In this document: one piece after another, positions 1 to 8,121 of the stretch
Position numbering within the stretch: position 1 is the stretch's first letter
Layout of the letters: every line of letters starts with the position of its first letter
Assembly: GCA_030834095.1 (NCBI GenBank)
Contig: JAURGA010000008.1
Coordinates: 1-45,034 of the forward strand
Direction: 5' to 3'
Origin: Candidatus Nanopelagicales bacterium
Lineage (GTDB): Bacteria > Actinomycetota > Actinomycetes > Nanopelagicales > Nanopelagicaceae
DNA length: 45,034 nt
Notes under the pieces: generated by a model
What the model saw: only the letters and a program-made list of their open reading frames with translations
The model's database searches: none
Told to the model about the DNA's origin: nothing
Program-made: the position numbers and the translations under genes

Positions 1-885
1 AATTAAATCACGTAGGCGTTCTAAGAAGTCTTGAGTAAAGCGACGAGGGTCGTGGCCAGATTCGATAACGCGATCAATTGCTTTAAATAAAGTTGCACCG
101 TCTCTGGCCGCCATCGCATCGATTGCTTCTTCAAGCAATGCGCCATCGGTGTATCCAAGTAATTGAATTGCAATTTCATATGTGACGCCTGACTTGCCAG
201 CGCCTGCAAGAAGTTGTCCAAGAACAGATAACGCATCTCGAACTGAACCACCAGAGGCCCGAACTACAAGTGGAATAACGCCTTTAGCTACTTTGATTCC
301 TTCAGATTCGCAGACTTTTTCAAGATGGGTAGCAAGAATTCCAGGTGGAACTAAACGGAATGGATAATGGTGAGTACGAGATCTAATTGTTGAAATCAGT
401 TTCTCTGGTTCAGTTGTTGCAAAGATAAATAGAACATGTGGTGGTGGCTCTTCTACAACTTTTAACAACGCATTTGCAGCGCCGGGTCCAAGTTGGTGGG
501 CCTCATCAATAATGTAAATCTTGTAACGAGAACTTACTGGTGCAAAGAATGCTTTATCGCGAAGGTCGCGAGCGTCATCAACTAAACCATGTGTTGCAGC
601 ATCTAATTCAATTACATCGATTGAACCTGGGCCGTTAGCAACTAAATCTTTACATGATTGGCATTGGCCACATGGATTTGGCGTTGGGCCTTTTTGGCAA
701 TTAAGTGATCGCGCCATAATGCGAGCGCTAGAAGTTTTTCCGCAACCACGTGGGCCAGAAAATAAATATGCGTGATGAATTTTTCCGGATTCAAGTGCAT
801 TTGAAAGTGGTTCGGTTACATGTTCTTGACCGATAACTTCGCTAAAAGTTGAGGGGCGATATTTACGATACAAAGCTAGTGACAT
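1..885 (-). CDS. dnaX: DNA polymerase III subunit gamma/tau, N-terminal part (runs off window start)
   Basis: This is the clamp-loader ATPase of the replicative polymerase; it opens the beta clamp (DnaN, also in this window) and loads it on primed DNA. The ATG at 885-883 follows a good Shine-Dalgarno (GAGAGGAAG). The 295 visible codons begin MSLALYRKYRPSTFSEVIGQ. They contain the Walker A motif GPRGCGKTSS, a four-cysteine zinc module (CQKGPTPNPCGQCQSC), the Walker B DEAH in IIDEAHQLG, and sensor 1 region FIFATTEPEKL. These are the AAA+ clamp-loader hallmarks of DnaX. The 3' part, including any tau-specific region or frameshift site, lies outside the window. The SRP RNA gene lies directly upstream on the same strand, as in many actinobacteria. 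Confidence 0.97.
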   Translation of the reverse strand, partial: MSLALYRKYRPSTFSEVIGQEHVTEPLSNALESGKIHHAYLFSGPRGCGKTSSARIMARSLNCQKGPTPNPCGQCQSCKDLVANGPGSIDVIELDAATHGLVDDARDLRDKAFFAPVSSRYKIYIIDEAHQLGPGAANALLKVVEEPPPHVLFIFATTEPEKLISTIRSRTHHYPFRLVPPGILATHLEKVCESEGIKVAKGVIPLVVRASGGSVRDALSVLGQLLAGAGKSGVTYEIAIQLLGYTDGALLEEAIDAMAARDGATLFKAIDRVIESGHDPRRFTQDFLERLRDLI

Positions 886-941
886 CGCGCTTCCTCTCTA
901 CTTTTCGTTTCCTAAACCTTTTCGAAACTTACAGAAATATT

Positions 942-1033
942 GGGACCCTTCGCACACCCGCCAGAGCGGACTTACCCTTGCTGCCTTCCAGCCCTGGGGG
1001 AGTTCAGTACGGTAACGCCGCACGAAGGATCTG
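942..1033 (-). ncRNA. ffs: Small signal recognition particle RNA (4.5S type)
   Basis: Read on the minus strand, the apical part carries CAGGGCTGGAAGGCAGCAAG, the SRP helix 8 with a GGAA tetraloop and the asymmetric AGCA loop that binds Ffh. The 5' end GATCCTTCG pairs with the 3' end CGAAGGGTC to form the closing stem, giving an RNA of about 92 nt, typical of the Alu-less actinobacterial form. The ends are inferred from that terminal pairing and from the -10-like element just upstream. It would direct membrane-protein insertion with Ffh/FtsY. It sits between dnaX and a divergently oriented tRNA-Ser. Confidence 0.88.
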
Positions 1034-1039
1034 CGGGCA

Positions 1040-1045
1040 ATCATA
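1040..1045 (-). promoter_or_regulatory. Candidate -10 element of the SRP RNA
   Basis: On the minus strand TATGAT lies 6 nt before the inferred 5' end of the SRP RNA at about 1033, the spacing expected for a sigma-70-type -10 box. No convincing -35 box is visible. Confidence 0.5.
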
Positions 1046-1075
1046 GTAATTAGAGCCGATAGGCTCATCTCCTCG

Positions 1076-1163
1076 GGAGGATTCGCATAGCGGCCGAGTG
1101 CGCACGCTTGGAAAGCGTGTATAGGGCAACCTATCGAGGGTTCAAATCCCTCATCCTCCGCCA
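1076..1163 (+). tRNA. tRNA-Ser(GGA), CCA encoded
   Basis: The 7-bp acceptor stem pairs GGAGGAT (1076-1082) with ATCCTCC (1153-1159), followed by discriminator G and an encoded CCA at 1161-1163. The anticodon arm is CACGC-TTGGAAA-GCGTG with anticodon GGA, which reads UCC/UCU serine codons. A long variable arm (about TATAGGGCAACCTA) marks it as class II, and the T arm GAGGGTTCAAATCCCTC is canonical. It is divergent from the SRP RNA gene, an arrangement shared with other actinobacteria. Confidence 0.95.
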
Positions 1164-1234
1164 GCTTTCGTATTAATTAGCCTGGAACCACTGCCTAATA
1201 ACTTTTCACACAACTTCGGACATCCGCCAGCTTT
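1157..1234 (+). repeat. 12-bp direct repeat of the tRNA-Ser 3' end
   Basis: TCCGCCAGCTTT occurs at 1157-1168, spanning the tRNA acceptor 3' strand, the CCA and 5 flanking bases, and again at 1223-1234, 66 bp downstream. The 54 bases between the copies contain no gene. It resembles a small attachment-site duplication, but no integrase or element accompanies it. Confidence 0.5.
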
Positions 1235-1242
1235 GTTGGGCT

Positions 1243-2667
1243 TTAAATCTCTACGCCGATGTATTTGGTTTCTAAGAATTCGTAGATTCCGGCGAAGCCA
1301 CCTTCGCGTCCAAGGCCGCTCTGCTTCACGCCGCCGAATGGCGCAGCTGGATCCGAAATAACTCCGCGATTAATTGCAACCATTCCTGATTCGATTGCTT
1401 CGGCCGTTTTAATTGCACGCTTTAGGTCGCTGGAATAAACGTAACTAATTAAGCCGTATTCAGTTGAATTCGCTAATTCAATTGCTTCAGCATCGCCATC
1501 AAAAGTAACGATTGGTGCGACTGGGCCAAAGACTTCGTTATTAAGAATTGGGTTTGCCTTATCTACGGTTACAACTGTTGCTGGATAAAAAGCACCAGCG
1601 CCTTCAGGAGTTGTGCCACCAAGTATCAGTTTTCCGCCGGCTTTTACTGCTGCTGAAACTAGATCTGCAATCTTGTTACGTTCCTTAATTGAAACACTGG
1701 CACCAAGTTGGGCACCATCTTCTAAACCAGGAGCAAGCTTTAGTGCACCCATTGCTTTTGCAAACTTTGTTGTGAATTCTTCAGCAACGCTTTTCGCAAC
1801 AATGAAACGATTTGCTGCAGTGCATGCGGCGCCACCATTGCGCATCTTTGCAAGCATTGCGCCAGCAACTGCATCATCAATATTTGCATCATCTAGAACA
1901 ACAAATGGTGCATTTCCGCCAAGCTCCATTGATGTGCGAAGCACGTTATCGGCAGACTCTTTAAGAAGTGTTCGACCTACTTCGGTTGAACCTGTGAAAG
2001 ATAAATTGCGGACTCGTGGATCGTGCAACATCTTTGAAATCATTGGTCCGGTTTTTGAAGGCAGAATGAAATTGACTACGCCTTTTGGAACTCCGGCGCG
2101 TTCTAGAATTTCAATAATTGCGAGCGCAGTAAGTGGGGTCTCGCTTGCTGGTTTCAAAATAACTGTGCAACCTGCGGCGAGCGCTGGCCCAATTTTTCGA
2201 GTTGCCATTGCTGCCGGGAAATTCCACGGTGTGATTAACAGTGAAACACCAATTGGTTGATGCGTTACGAGAATTCTTTTATCGCCCGAAGGTGCTTGGC
2301 GATAATCGCCGGGCGTGCGAACTGCTTCTTCGGCAAACCAGCGGAAAAATTCTGCGGCATAAGTAATTTCACCTTTGGCATCTGAGAAAACTTTTCCATT
2401 CTCCATTGAAACTATTTTTGCCAAGTGATCGGCTTCAGCAATCATCAATTCAAAAGCTTTGCGCAAGATTTCACTTCGAACCCGAGGAGCGGTTTTTGAC
2501 CAAGTTTTGAAGGCGTTGTGCGCTGCGGTGACTGCGGCATCGCAATGAGCCTCGCCTGCGGTGGCAACTTCAGCGATTACACTTCCGGTGCTGGGATCGG
2601 TTACTGGCAGGGTGCCATCGCCTTTTACCCATGCGCCATCAATATAAAGGTCGGTTTTTAATTGCAT
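1243..2667 (-). CDS. gabD: NAD(P)-dependent aldehyde dehydrogenase, succinate-semialdehyde dehydrogenase type
   Basis: This 474-residue ALDH-superfamily enzyme oxidises an aldehyde to the acid; the closest family is succinate-semialdehyde dehydrogenase (GABA shunt or an alternative TCA route). Visible motifs are the cofactor-site ITPWNFP and LKPASETP, the FTGSTEVGR Rossmann turn, general base Glu248 in MELGGNAPF, and catalytic Cys282 in GGAACTAANRF. The C-terminal EVFGPVAPI and PFGGVKQSGLGREGG segments are also family-typical. The sequence around the cysteine departs slightly from the usual GQTC, so exact substrate specificity is uncertain. The ATG at 2667 is preceded by a -10-like TATGCT six bases away, suggesting a leaderless mRNA. 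It is divergent from the transporter gene downstream in the window. Confidence 0.85.
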   Translation of the reverse strand: MQLKTDLYIDGAWVKGDGTLPVTDPSTGSVIAEVATAGEAHCDAAVTAAHNAFKTWSKTAPRVRSEILRKAFELMIAEADHLAKIVSMENGKVFSDAKGEITYAAEFFRWFAEEAVRTPGDYRQAPSGDKRILVTHQPIGVSLLITPWNFPAAMATRKIGPALAAGCTVILKPASETPLTALAIIEILERAGVPKGVVNFILPSKTGPMISKMLHDPRVRNLSFTGSTEVGRTLLKESADNVLRTSMELGGNAPFVVLDDANIDDAVAGAMLAKMRNGGAACTAANRFIVAKSVAEEFTTKFAKAMGALKLAPGLEDGAQLGASVSIKERNKIADLVSAAVKAGGKLILGGTTPEGAGAFYPATVVTVDKANPILNNEVFGPVAPIVTFDGDAEAIELANSTEYGLISYVYSSDLKRAIKTAEAIESGMVAINRGVISDPAAPFGGVKQSGLGREGGFAGIYEFLETKYIGVEI

Positions 2668-2673
2668 GCGGCA

Positions 2674-2679
2674 AGCATA
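2674..2679 (-). promoter_or_regulatory. Candidate leaderless -10 box of the aldehyde dehydrogenase gene
   Basis: TATGCT on the minus strand fits TANNNT and is separated from the ATG at 2667 by 6 nt, so transcription would begin at or next to the start codon. There is no Shine-Dalgarno upstream of this gene. Confidence 0.5.
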
Positions 2680-2748
2680 CGCCTCGATTGCGAAGTAAAA
2701 TTTATGCCAGTGAACCGCAGAATTCCCCGATAACTAGGAAGAGTGGCT

Positions 2749-5094
2749 GTGCCAAAGTCTTGGACTGATGACGCCCCAGAACCGATGGTTCTACACGAGC
2801 ATGCACATTTAGCAGACCCGATTTCATATCGAATCAAGCGCCGGCTTCTAGGTAACCCAATCAATCGCCATTCTCTGGCTGACCAACGACTCTCTAAAAA
2901 GTCTGCCTTTGGAATTCTCTCCTCTGATTGCATCTCATCTTCTGCTTACGGCGGCGAACAAATATTAGTTGCACTTATTCCAGCTTTTGGTTTAGCAGCA
3001 TTTGCAATATTTCCGCCAATGGTGGCAATCATTCTTGCCATGCTACTTATTATCACTTTTTCGTATCGAGATGTGATTGCAACTTACACAAGAACTGGCA
3101 GCGCATATGTTGTTGCAAAAGAGAACTTTGGCACCAAAGTTTCGTTAGTTGCAGCTATTGAATTAATGTTTGGTTACATCATTACGGTAGCAATTCAGGC
3201 TGCTGCTGGTGTCGCAGCAATAATTTCAGCGTTTCCGGAACTCTCTGATTTCAAAGTTCAGATAACGCTTGCTGTAGTAATTCTCTTAACATTTGTGAAT
3301 TTACGTGGCGTTAAAGATGCCGGTCTAATTTTTGTTCTGCCGTCTTATTTATTTATGTTCTCTATGTTTACGGTATTTGGTTTTGGTATTTATCGGAATA
3401 TAAATGGCACTCTGCCAAACTATGCGACTCGGAGTGAGGGCCTGCTGCCACTTGGCGAGTCACAAGGTTTGATTTCACTCGCTGCTGGCCTACTAATATT
3501 AAAAGCATTTGCTAATGGAAGCGCATCTCTTACCGGGTTGGAAGCGGTATCTGATTCTGTTCCACTCTTTAAAAGCCCAGAACATAAAAATGCGCGCACA
3601 ACTCTTGCGCTTATGGCGCTTACTTTAGGAACGTTGATTACCGGAATTGCTTGGTTGGCTCAGAAAACAACTGCGGTTCCTTATGCTGAGGGAACTCCAA
3701 CGGTTATCTCTTTAGTTGCAAAAGCAGCTCTTGGAGATAGCGCATTTGGAAATATCTTTTTCTATATTGTCCAAGCAGGCACCACATTTATTCTCTTTGC
3801 TGGGGCTAATACTTGCTATAACGCATTTCCAAACCTTGTCAGCATGGTTGCAAAAGATGGCTTCCTGCCAAAGCGTTTGACTCAACGTGGCCATCGGTTG
3901 GCCTTCTCAAATGGCATCATTTTTATTACTGGTGGCGCATCAATACTGGTGATTGTTTCCGGGGCAAGCATCACAGCGTTAGCAGCCATTTATGCCTTAG
4001 CTGTATTTGTTGGATTTTCGATTACTGGATTAGGAATGGCAAGAAAAACTATGCGGGAAAAAGTAAGTGGTAGCCGTAAGGATCTTCTCCGACTAGCTCT
4101 TCATTCCCTCTCTGGAAGCATCGCACTAATTACTGTTGTTATTCTCTCTGCAGTAAAGTTTTTTGAAGGAACTTGGATTGTTGTAATCGGAACGCCAATA
4201 GTTGCTGCACTTATGCTTAATTTTAATCGCCAATATATGCGCGAAAGAGAAGCCCTTCTTCTTACCGCTTCACATCAGAGAGCAACATCAATTGCCCGCC
4301 ATGATGTAAGCGTCCTTGTTGACAATCTAGATTTAGCAACAATTGGTGCAATTAGATATGCCCGATCTTTAAATCCTAGGCACTTGAATGCAGTTCACTT
4401 TGTTATTGATGATAGATGGGCAGAAACAATTAGCGCGGGATGGGCAGAGAACGCTGCAGTAAGTGATGTTCCGCTAATCCTGATTGATTGTCCGGACCGT
4501 AGACTTCCAAATGCGGCAGTTGATTACGCAATCCGATCTACTGAAAATAATGGCGTCGAATTAACTTTGCTCTTACCTCGGCGCTCATATTCGCGCTTTT
4601 TAGGGCGAATTCTGCACGATCAGACCGCTGAAACTATTGCCGCACCAATCTCGCAATTAGAGCGAGTTGTTGCAACCATTGTTCCTTTTGACGTCGAACG
4701 TATTTTGGATGGTGGGACGCGGCGCAATGCGTTGATTGCTCCAAAAGAACCTGTGCGCGAAGTGAAAAAGATTGCTGTGGCAAAAACCCAGAGCGCTGAA
4801 ACAGCACCGGTTGGTCATTACAACGAAAACATTCTGCCGATTTCAAATGCAACCTGGCGTAGGCGAGCACATGTTCGTGGCCAAGTAACCGCAATTAGAA
4901 CTGCGCCTTCAGGTGGTGCGCCAAAAGTTGAGGTGGAGATTTGGGATTCAACTGGTGGCATCACATTACAATTCTTGGGGCGTCGTGGAATTGCGGGACT
5001 TGAAGTTGGGTCCACGCTTTGTGCTGAAGGTATGGTGGGTGAAGCTGAAGGATCACTTACGATTCTAAATCCATCCTATGAAATAGTTATTTAA
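2749..5094 (+). CDS. KimA-like APC-superfamily (probable potassium) transporter with C-terminal OB-fold domain
   Basis: The roughly 781-residue protein has three parts. Residues about 45-490 form an APC-fold membrane domain of about 12 helices. Residues about 500-690 are a soluble region resembling a universal-stress-like domain, and residues about 700-781 are an OB-fold (VRGQVTAIRTAP, DSTGGITLQFLGRRGIAG, VVGEAEG-like MVGEAEG, LNPSYEIV). The membrane part resembles Bacillus KimA, a c-di-AMP-regulated K+/H+ symporter: it shares SSDxxSSxAYGxEQIL (here D60, Y67), SYRDVI, AYVVAKENFG and LTGLEA (T262, E265), matching residues implicated in K+ binding. In Mycobacterium the related permease and a separate OB-fold protein flank the ceoBC (TrkA) potassium genes; here they appear fused. 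GTG at 2749 is chosen because AGGAAG (2736-2741) is then correctly spaced; GTG 2743 is the alternative. K+ specificity is inferred. Confidence 0.8.
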   Translation: MPKSWTDDAPEPMVLHEHAHLADPISYRIKRRLLGNPINRHSLADQRLSKKSAFGILSSDCISSSAYGGEQILVALIPAFGLAAFAIFPPMVAIILAMLLIITFSYRDVIATYTRTGSAYVVAKENFGTKVSLVAAIELMFGYIITVAIQAAAGVAAIISAFPELSDFKVQITLAVVILLTFVNLRGVKDAGLIFVLPSYLFMFSMFTVFGFGIYRNINGTLPNYATRSEGLLPLGESQGLISLAAGLLILKAFANGSASLTGLEAVSDSVPLFKSPEHKNARTTLALMALTLGTLITGIAWLAQKTTAVPYAEGTPTVISLVAKAALGDSAFGNIFFYIVQAGTTFILFAGANTCYNAFPNLVSMVAKDGFLPKRLTQRGHRLAFSNGIIFITGGASILVIVSGASITALAAIYALAVFVGFSITGLGMARKTMREKVSGSRKDLLRLALHSLSGSIALITVVILSAVKFFEGTWIVVIGTPIVAALMLNFNRQYMREREALLLTASHQRATSIARHDVSVLVDNLDLATIGAIRYARSLNPRHLNAVHFVIDDRWAETISAGWAENAAVSDVPLILIDCPDRRLPNAAVDYAIRSTENNGVELTLLLPRRSYSRFLGRILHDQTAETIAAPISQLERVVATIVPFDVERILDGGTRRNALIAPKEPVREVKKIAVAKTQSAETAPVGHYNENILPISNATWRRRAHVRGQVTAIRTAPSGGAPKVEVEIWDSTGGITLQFLGRRGIAGLEVGSTLCAEGMVGEAEGSLTILNPSYEIVI

Positions 5095-5748
5095 TTACTT
5101 TCTAATAAAGAGCAGGCGCGCGACTATTAATCCGATTGGTAATCCAATCAATTGAGCAATTATATAAATCCATGCCGAATTAAGAGTTAGCCCGGCAAAG
5201 GTATCGCTCCAGATTCGGGCAAAGGTAACTGCCGGATTTGCAAAGACAAATGATGAGGTTGCGTAGAATGCCGTTGTGATCCAGGCCGGAATAATAAAGG
5301 GTGCAAGATTTGTTCGCTTCTGATCTGTTAACACATGGATAATCATGATTAATCCGGCAGTTGCAAATATTTCGCTGATGAATAAGTTTGTTCCGGTGCG
5401 CTCATTTTGAGATTGAAAAATTGCTGGTTTATTGAAAATAATATTTGCAAATATTGTGCCCGAGAATCCACCAGCGAATTGGGCGGTGATGTAAGCAACA
5501 GCGCGCTTTCCATCAATTCGATTCTTGAACAGTTCTCCTAGCGTGACGACTGGATTAAAATAGGCACCGCTAATTGGGCCCAGCAGAGTGATGATTAGGT
5601 AGAGCATCGAAACAGTGGAGATTGCATTTATTGTTAATTGAACGCCCACATCTTGACTCAGATTGGTAGCCATAATCCCGGAGCCAACTACCGCTAAAAG
5701 TAGAAGCGCTGTGCCTAGGAATTCTGCAAATACTTTCTGAAGTTTCAC
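5095..5748 (-). CDS. MIP-family (aquaporin/glycerol facilitator-like) channel
   Basis: This membrane channel of about 217 residues has six predicted helices and two re-entrant half-helices. The two NPA-type motifs are NPV in GAYFNPVVTL and NPA in FANPAVTFARIWSD, both essential to the aquaporin fold; the first is a conservative NPA variant. Related actinobacterial proteins are annotated as aquaporins or arsenite/metalloid channels, and nothing nearby (no arsR or arsC) settles the substrate. GTG at 5748 is preferred over the longer TTG at 5802, because TAAATT lies 7 nt upstream and the family begins near KLxxxFAEFLGTA. The stop codon abuts that of the convergent KimA-like gene with zero intervening bases. 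Confidence 0.85.
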   Translation of the reverse strand: MKLQKVFAEFLGTALLLLAVVGSGIMATNLSQDVGVQLTINAISTVSMLYLIITLLGPISGAYFNPVVTLGELFKNRIDGKRAVAYITAQFAGGFSGTIFANIIFNKPAIFQSQNERTGTNLFISEIFATAGLIMIIHVLTDQKRTNLAPFIIPAWITTAFYATSSFVFANPAVTFARIWSDTFAGLTLNSAWIYIIAQLIGLPIGLIVARLLFIRK

Positions 5749-5755
5749 AGGGTGC

Positions 5756-5761
5756 AATTTA
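5756..5761 (-). promoter_or_regulatory. Candidate leaderless -10 box of the MIP channel gene
   Basis: TAAATT on the minus strand lies 7 nt before GTG 5748. It supports the shorter start and a leaderless transcript; no Shine-Dalgarno is present. Confidence 0.45.
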
Positions 5762-5831
5762 GTGGAAAGATATGGCTCGTCTAGATTTAGCCACGTGAAC
5801 AATTAGCGAACAGGTCGGGAGGGAAGCTGCA

Positions 5832-6584
5832 ATGTCTAAATCGCCATTTGCATTTAAAGTTTTTGCGCTCTCCGATCTTGGTCTACAACGTGAGGGTAAT
5901 GAGGATTCAGGATTAATCTCCTCTAAATTAGTTGCTGTTGCGGATGGCATGGGTGGACATGCTGGCGGCGAAGTTGCATCAACTATTGCGATATCTGCAC
6001 TTAATTCAGAGCGCATCGATCAAGATTCATTGTTGACTGTCACAAAAGAGATTGATTTGACCATTGTTAATCGCTCGAAGTCAGAGCCAAATCTTGCCGG
6101 AATGGGAACAACTCTTACTGCGCTGCATATAAATGATGGCTCGGTCCAACTTTTGCATGTTGGAGATTCGCGGTGTTATGCATTTACTGGGGGCAAGTTA
6201 AATCAATTAAGTCAAGACCACACGGTGATGCAGGAATTAATTGACCAAGGAAGAATTACCCCGGATGAAGCGATGAACCATCCGCAACGGTCATTATTAA
6301 CCCAGGCCCTAATGGGAGGTTCGGAAATTGAACCGGTTATTCAAATTTATCCGATAAAACTTGGCGACCAATTTCTTCTCTGTAGCGATGGCTTGACTGG
6401 GGTTCTATCTGACTTAGAAATTACCAAGATTATTAAGAAGTATTCGGGGCAAGAGCTTGTGGAAAATTTAGTAGCCGAAACAAAAGCGAAGGGCGCACCA
6501 GACAACGTAACCGTACTTTGGGCCGAAGTAGTTTTGGAAGAAGATGCCAGCTCTACCGCGCTGATCGGGGCGGCTAATGCTTAA
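5832..6584 (+). CDS. pstP: PP2C-family serine/threonine phosphatase, soluble PstP-like
   Basis: This metal-dependent protein phosphatase of 250 residues is expected to reverse phosphorylation by the PASTA kinase encoded immediately downstream. PP2C motifs in order are SDLGLQREGNED (N-terminal metal aspartate), VADGMGGHAGGEVAS (Asp38), GMGTTLTAL, HVGDSRCY, LSQDHT, LLCSDGLTGVL and APDNVTVLWAEV, which is the complete catalytic set. Mycobacterial PstP has an additional membrane anchor and extracellular domain; here the protein ends after the catalytic domain and has no membrane segment. A strong Shine-Dalgarno (GGGAGGGAAG, about 5817-5826) precedes the ATG. The 3' end overlaps the kinase gene by 8 bp, implying translational coupling. 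Confidence 0.92.
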   Translation: MSKSPFAFKVFALSDLGLQREGNEDSGLISSKLVAVADGMGGHAGGEVASTIAISALNSERIDQDSLLTVTKEIDLTIVNRSKSEPNLAGMGTTLTALHINDGSVQLLHVGDSRCYAFTGGKLNQLSQDHTVMQELIDQGRITPDEAMNHPQRSLLTQALMGGSEIEPVIQIYPIKLGDQFLLCSDGLTGVLSDLEITKIIKKYSGQELVENLVAETKAKGAPDNVTVLWAEVVLEEDASSTALIGAANA

Positions 6585-8121
6585 GGTCTTTGGAAATCGT
6601 TACGCGATTGGCGAAATGATTGGCACTGGCGGAATGGCCGATGTTTATATTGGCGAAGACCAGAGACTTTCGCGCAAAGTTGCAGTGAAGGTATTACGAA
6701 GCGATTTAGCCCGCGATCCTTCCTTTGTTGCAAGATTCAGAAAAGAAGCCCTTGCGGCTGCAGGCTTAAATCATCCAGGAATAGTTGCGGTTTATGACTC
6801 TGGTGAAGAGGGCGCTAATTCATACATAGTTATGGAGCTTGTGAATGGGCACACGCTTCGAGAAGAGATTCAAAAATCCATCGCAATTTCAGTTGAACGC
6901 GCGCTAGAAATAATCGAAGGTGTCTTAACCGCTCTTTCATATTCGCATTCAAATGGAATTATTCATCGCGATATCAAGCCTGGAAACATAATGTTGACCG
7001 ATGCTGGCGATGTGAAAGTAATGGACTTCGGAATTGCGCGTGCCATGGATGATATTGGTGCGACAATGACGAGCACTTGGAACGTTGTCGGAACTGCGCA
7101 GTATTTATCGCCTGAACAAGCGACTGGTGAAACTGCAGATTTAAGAAGTGATATTTATTCGGTTGGTTGTCTCCTATATGAATTAGTCGCTGGAAAACCA
7201 CCATTTACCGGTGATACTCCTGTTGCGATTGCCTATCAACATGTCTCAGCTGATTTTCCATTACCGAGTTCAATAAATCCCGACTTGGATGAGAACATCG
7301 ACAAGATCATCACTGTGGCACTGGCAAAGAATCCAGAGGATCGTTATCAAAGTGCTGAGATGATGTTGGCTGATATTCGAAGAGCAAGTCGCGGGCAGGA
7401 TGTAACAACAAAAATCCGCCGAATTATTCCACGTCGTAATTTTCTAATCATGGGTGGCGCCGCCTCGGTATTTATCCTCTTAATTGCCTTTGCCCTAAAT
7501 TCTTTTAATTCAATTACGCCAGCGCCTTCGCTACAAATTCCCAATGTAGTTGGGTTAACTCAAGCTGAGGCAGAAGAATTGTTAGCGGGCTATACCGTAA
7601 ACATTCAGCGGGCACCGGATTCTAGAATTCCTCAAGATAGAGTTGCTTCTCAACTTCCACTTGCAGAAACTCGGGCACCAAAGGGAAGCAGTGTCACGCT
7701 AACTATTTCTGATGGCCCAGGAGACACAACCATTCCCTCAACTATTGTTGGAATGAGCCTAGAAGAGGCTAGGGGTGCTCTTTCTGCGGCTGGCTTATTG
7801 GTAGCACGAATAATTCCTGTTGACTCAACTTCTAGAACTGGAACCGTTCTAAAAATTACACCAGATGCTGGATCAATTCTCAGAGCGGGCAGTGGTGTTG
7901 AATTGGAAATCGCCAGTGGGAGTTTGAAGGTTCCTGCGTTATTAGATTTAACTGGTATTGAAGCTCAAACAATTCTTACTCAAGCAGGTTTTGCAGTTAA
8001 AGAAATTACTGCTTATGACGAGAGCAAGCCAGAGGGAGTTGTTCTGGCTCAGGCACCCGCAGCAGGAACAACGTTAATTATTGGTTCTGATGTTGCGATA
8101 ACGGTTAATAAACAACCCTAA
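6577..8121 (+). CDS. pknB: PASTA-domain transmembrane serine/threonine protein kinase
   Basis: PknB-type kinases sense muropeptides or lipid II and control cell-wall synthesis and division. The 514-residue protein has a Hanks kinase domain (residues about 9-270) with glycine loop GTGGMADVY, Lys38, catalytic HRDIKPGN (Asp132), DFG (Asp150), a Thr-rich activation loop and the SPEQATG segment. A basic juxtamembrane stretch, one transmembrane helix (about 289-308) and three extracytoplasmic PASTA repeats (about 318-380, 383-447, 448-513) follow; mycobacterial PknB has four PASTA units. The gene overlaps the phosphatase by 8 bp. The genes usually placed between phosphatase and kinase (rodA, pbpA, pknA, FHA proteins) are absent. 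The stop overlaps the convergent pabA stop. Confidence 0.96.
   Translation: MLKVFGNRYAIGEMIGTGGMADVYIGEDQRLSRKVAVKVLRSDLARDPSFVARFRKEALAAAGLNHPGIVAVYDSGEEGANSYIVMELVNGHTLREEIQKSIAISVERALEIIEGVLTALSYSHSNGIIHRDIKPGNIMLTDAGDVKVMDFGIARAMDDIGATMTSTWNVVGTAQYLSPEQATGETADLRSDIYSVGCLLYELVAGKPPFTGDTPVAIAYQHVSADFPLPSSINPDLDENIDKIITVALAKNPEDRYQSAEMMLADIRRASRGQDVTTKIRRIIPRRNFLIMGGAASVFILLIAFALNSFNSITPAPSLQIPNVVGLTQAEAEELLAGYTVNIQRAPDSRIPQDRVASQLPLAETRAPKGSSVTLTISDGPGDTTIPSTIVGMSLEEARGALSAAGLLVARIIPVDSTSRTGTVLKITPDAGSILRAGSGVELEIASGSLKVPALLDLTGIEAQTILTQAGFAVKEITAYDESKPEGVVLAQAPAAGTTLIIGSDVAITVNKQP

Noticed and set aside
849-1046. Open frame across the dnaX start and SRP RNA
   Set aside because: The sequence is fully explained by the dnaX 5' end and the SRP RNA on the other strand.
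1053-1066. Hairpin GAGCC-GATA-GGCTC between the SRP RNA and tRNA-Ser
   Set aside because: A 5-bp stem with no T tract in a divergent gap is too weak to call as a terminator or regulatory element.
1613-2260. Long open frame opposite the aldehyde dehydrogenase (215 codons)
   Set aside because: It lies wholly antisense to a well-conserved enzyme, has no recognisable domain and is a typical shadow frame.
5749-5802. Longer MIP channel form starting at TTG 5802
   Set aside because: The extra residues are not family-like, and the shorter GTG start has a suitable promoter box.
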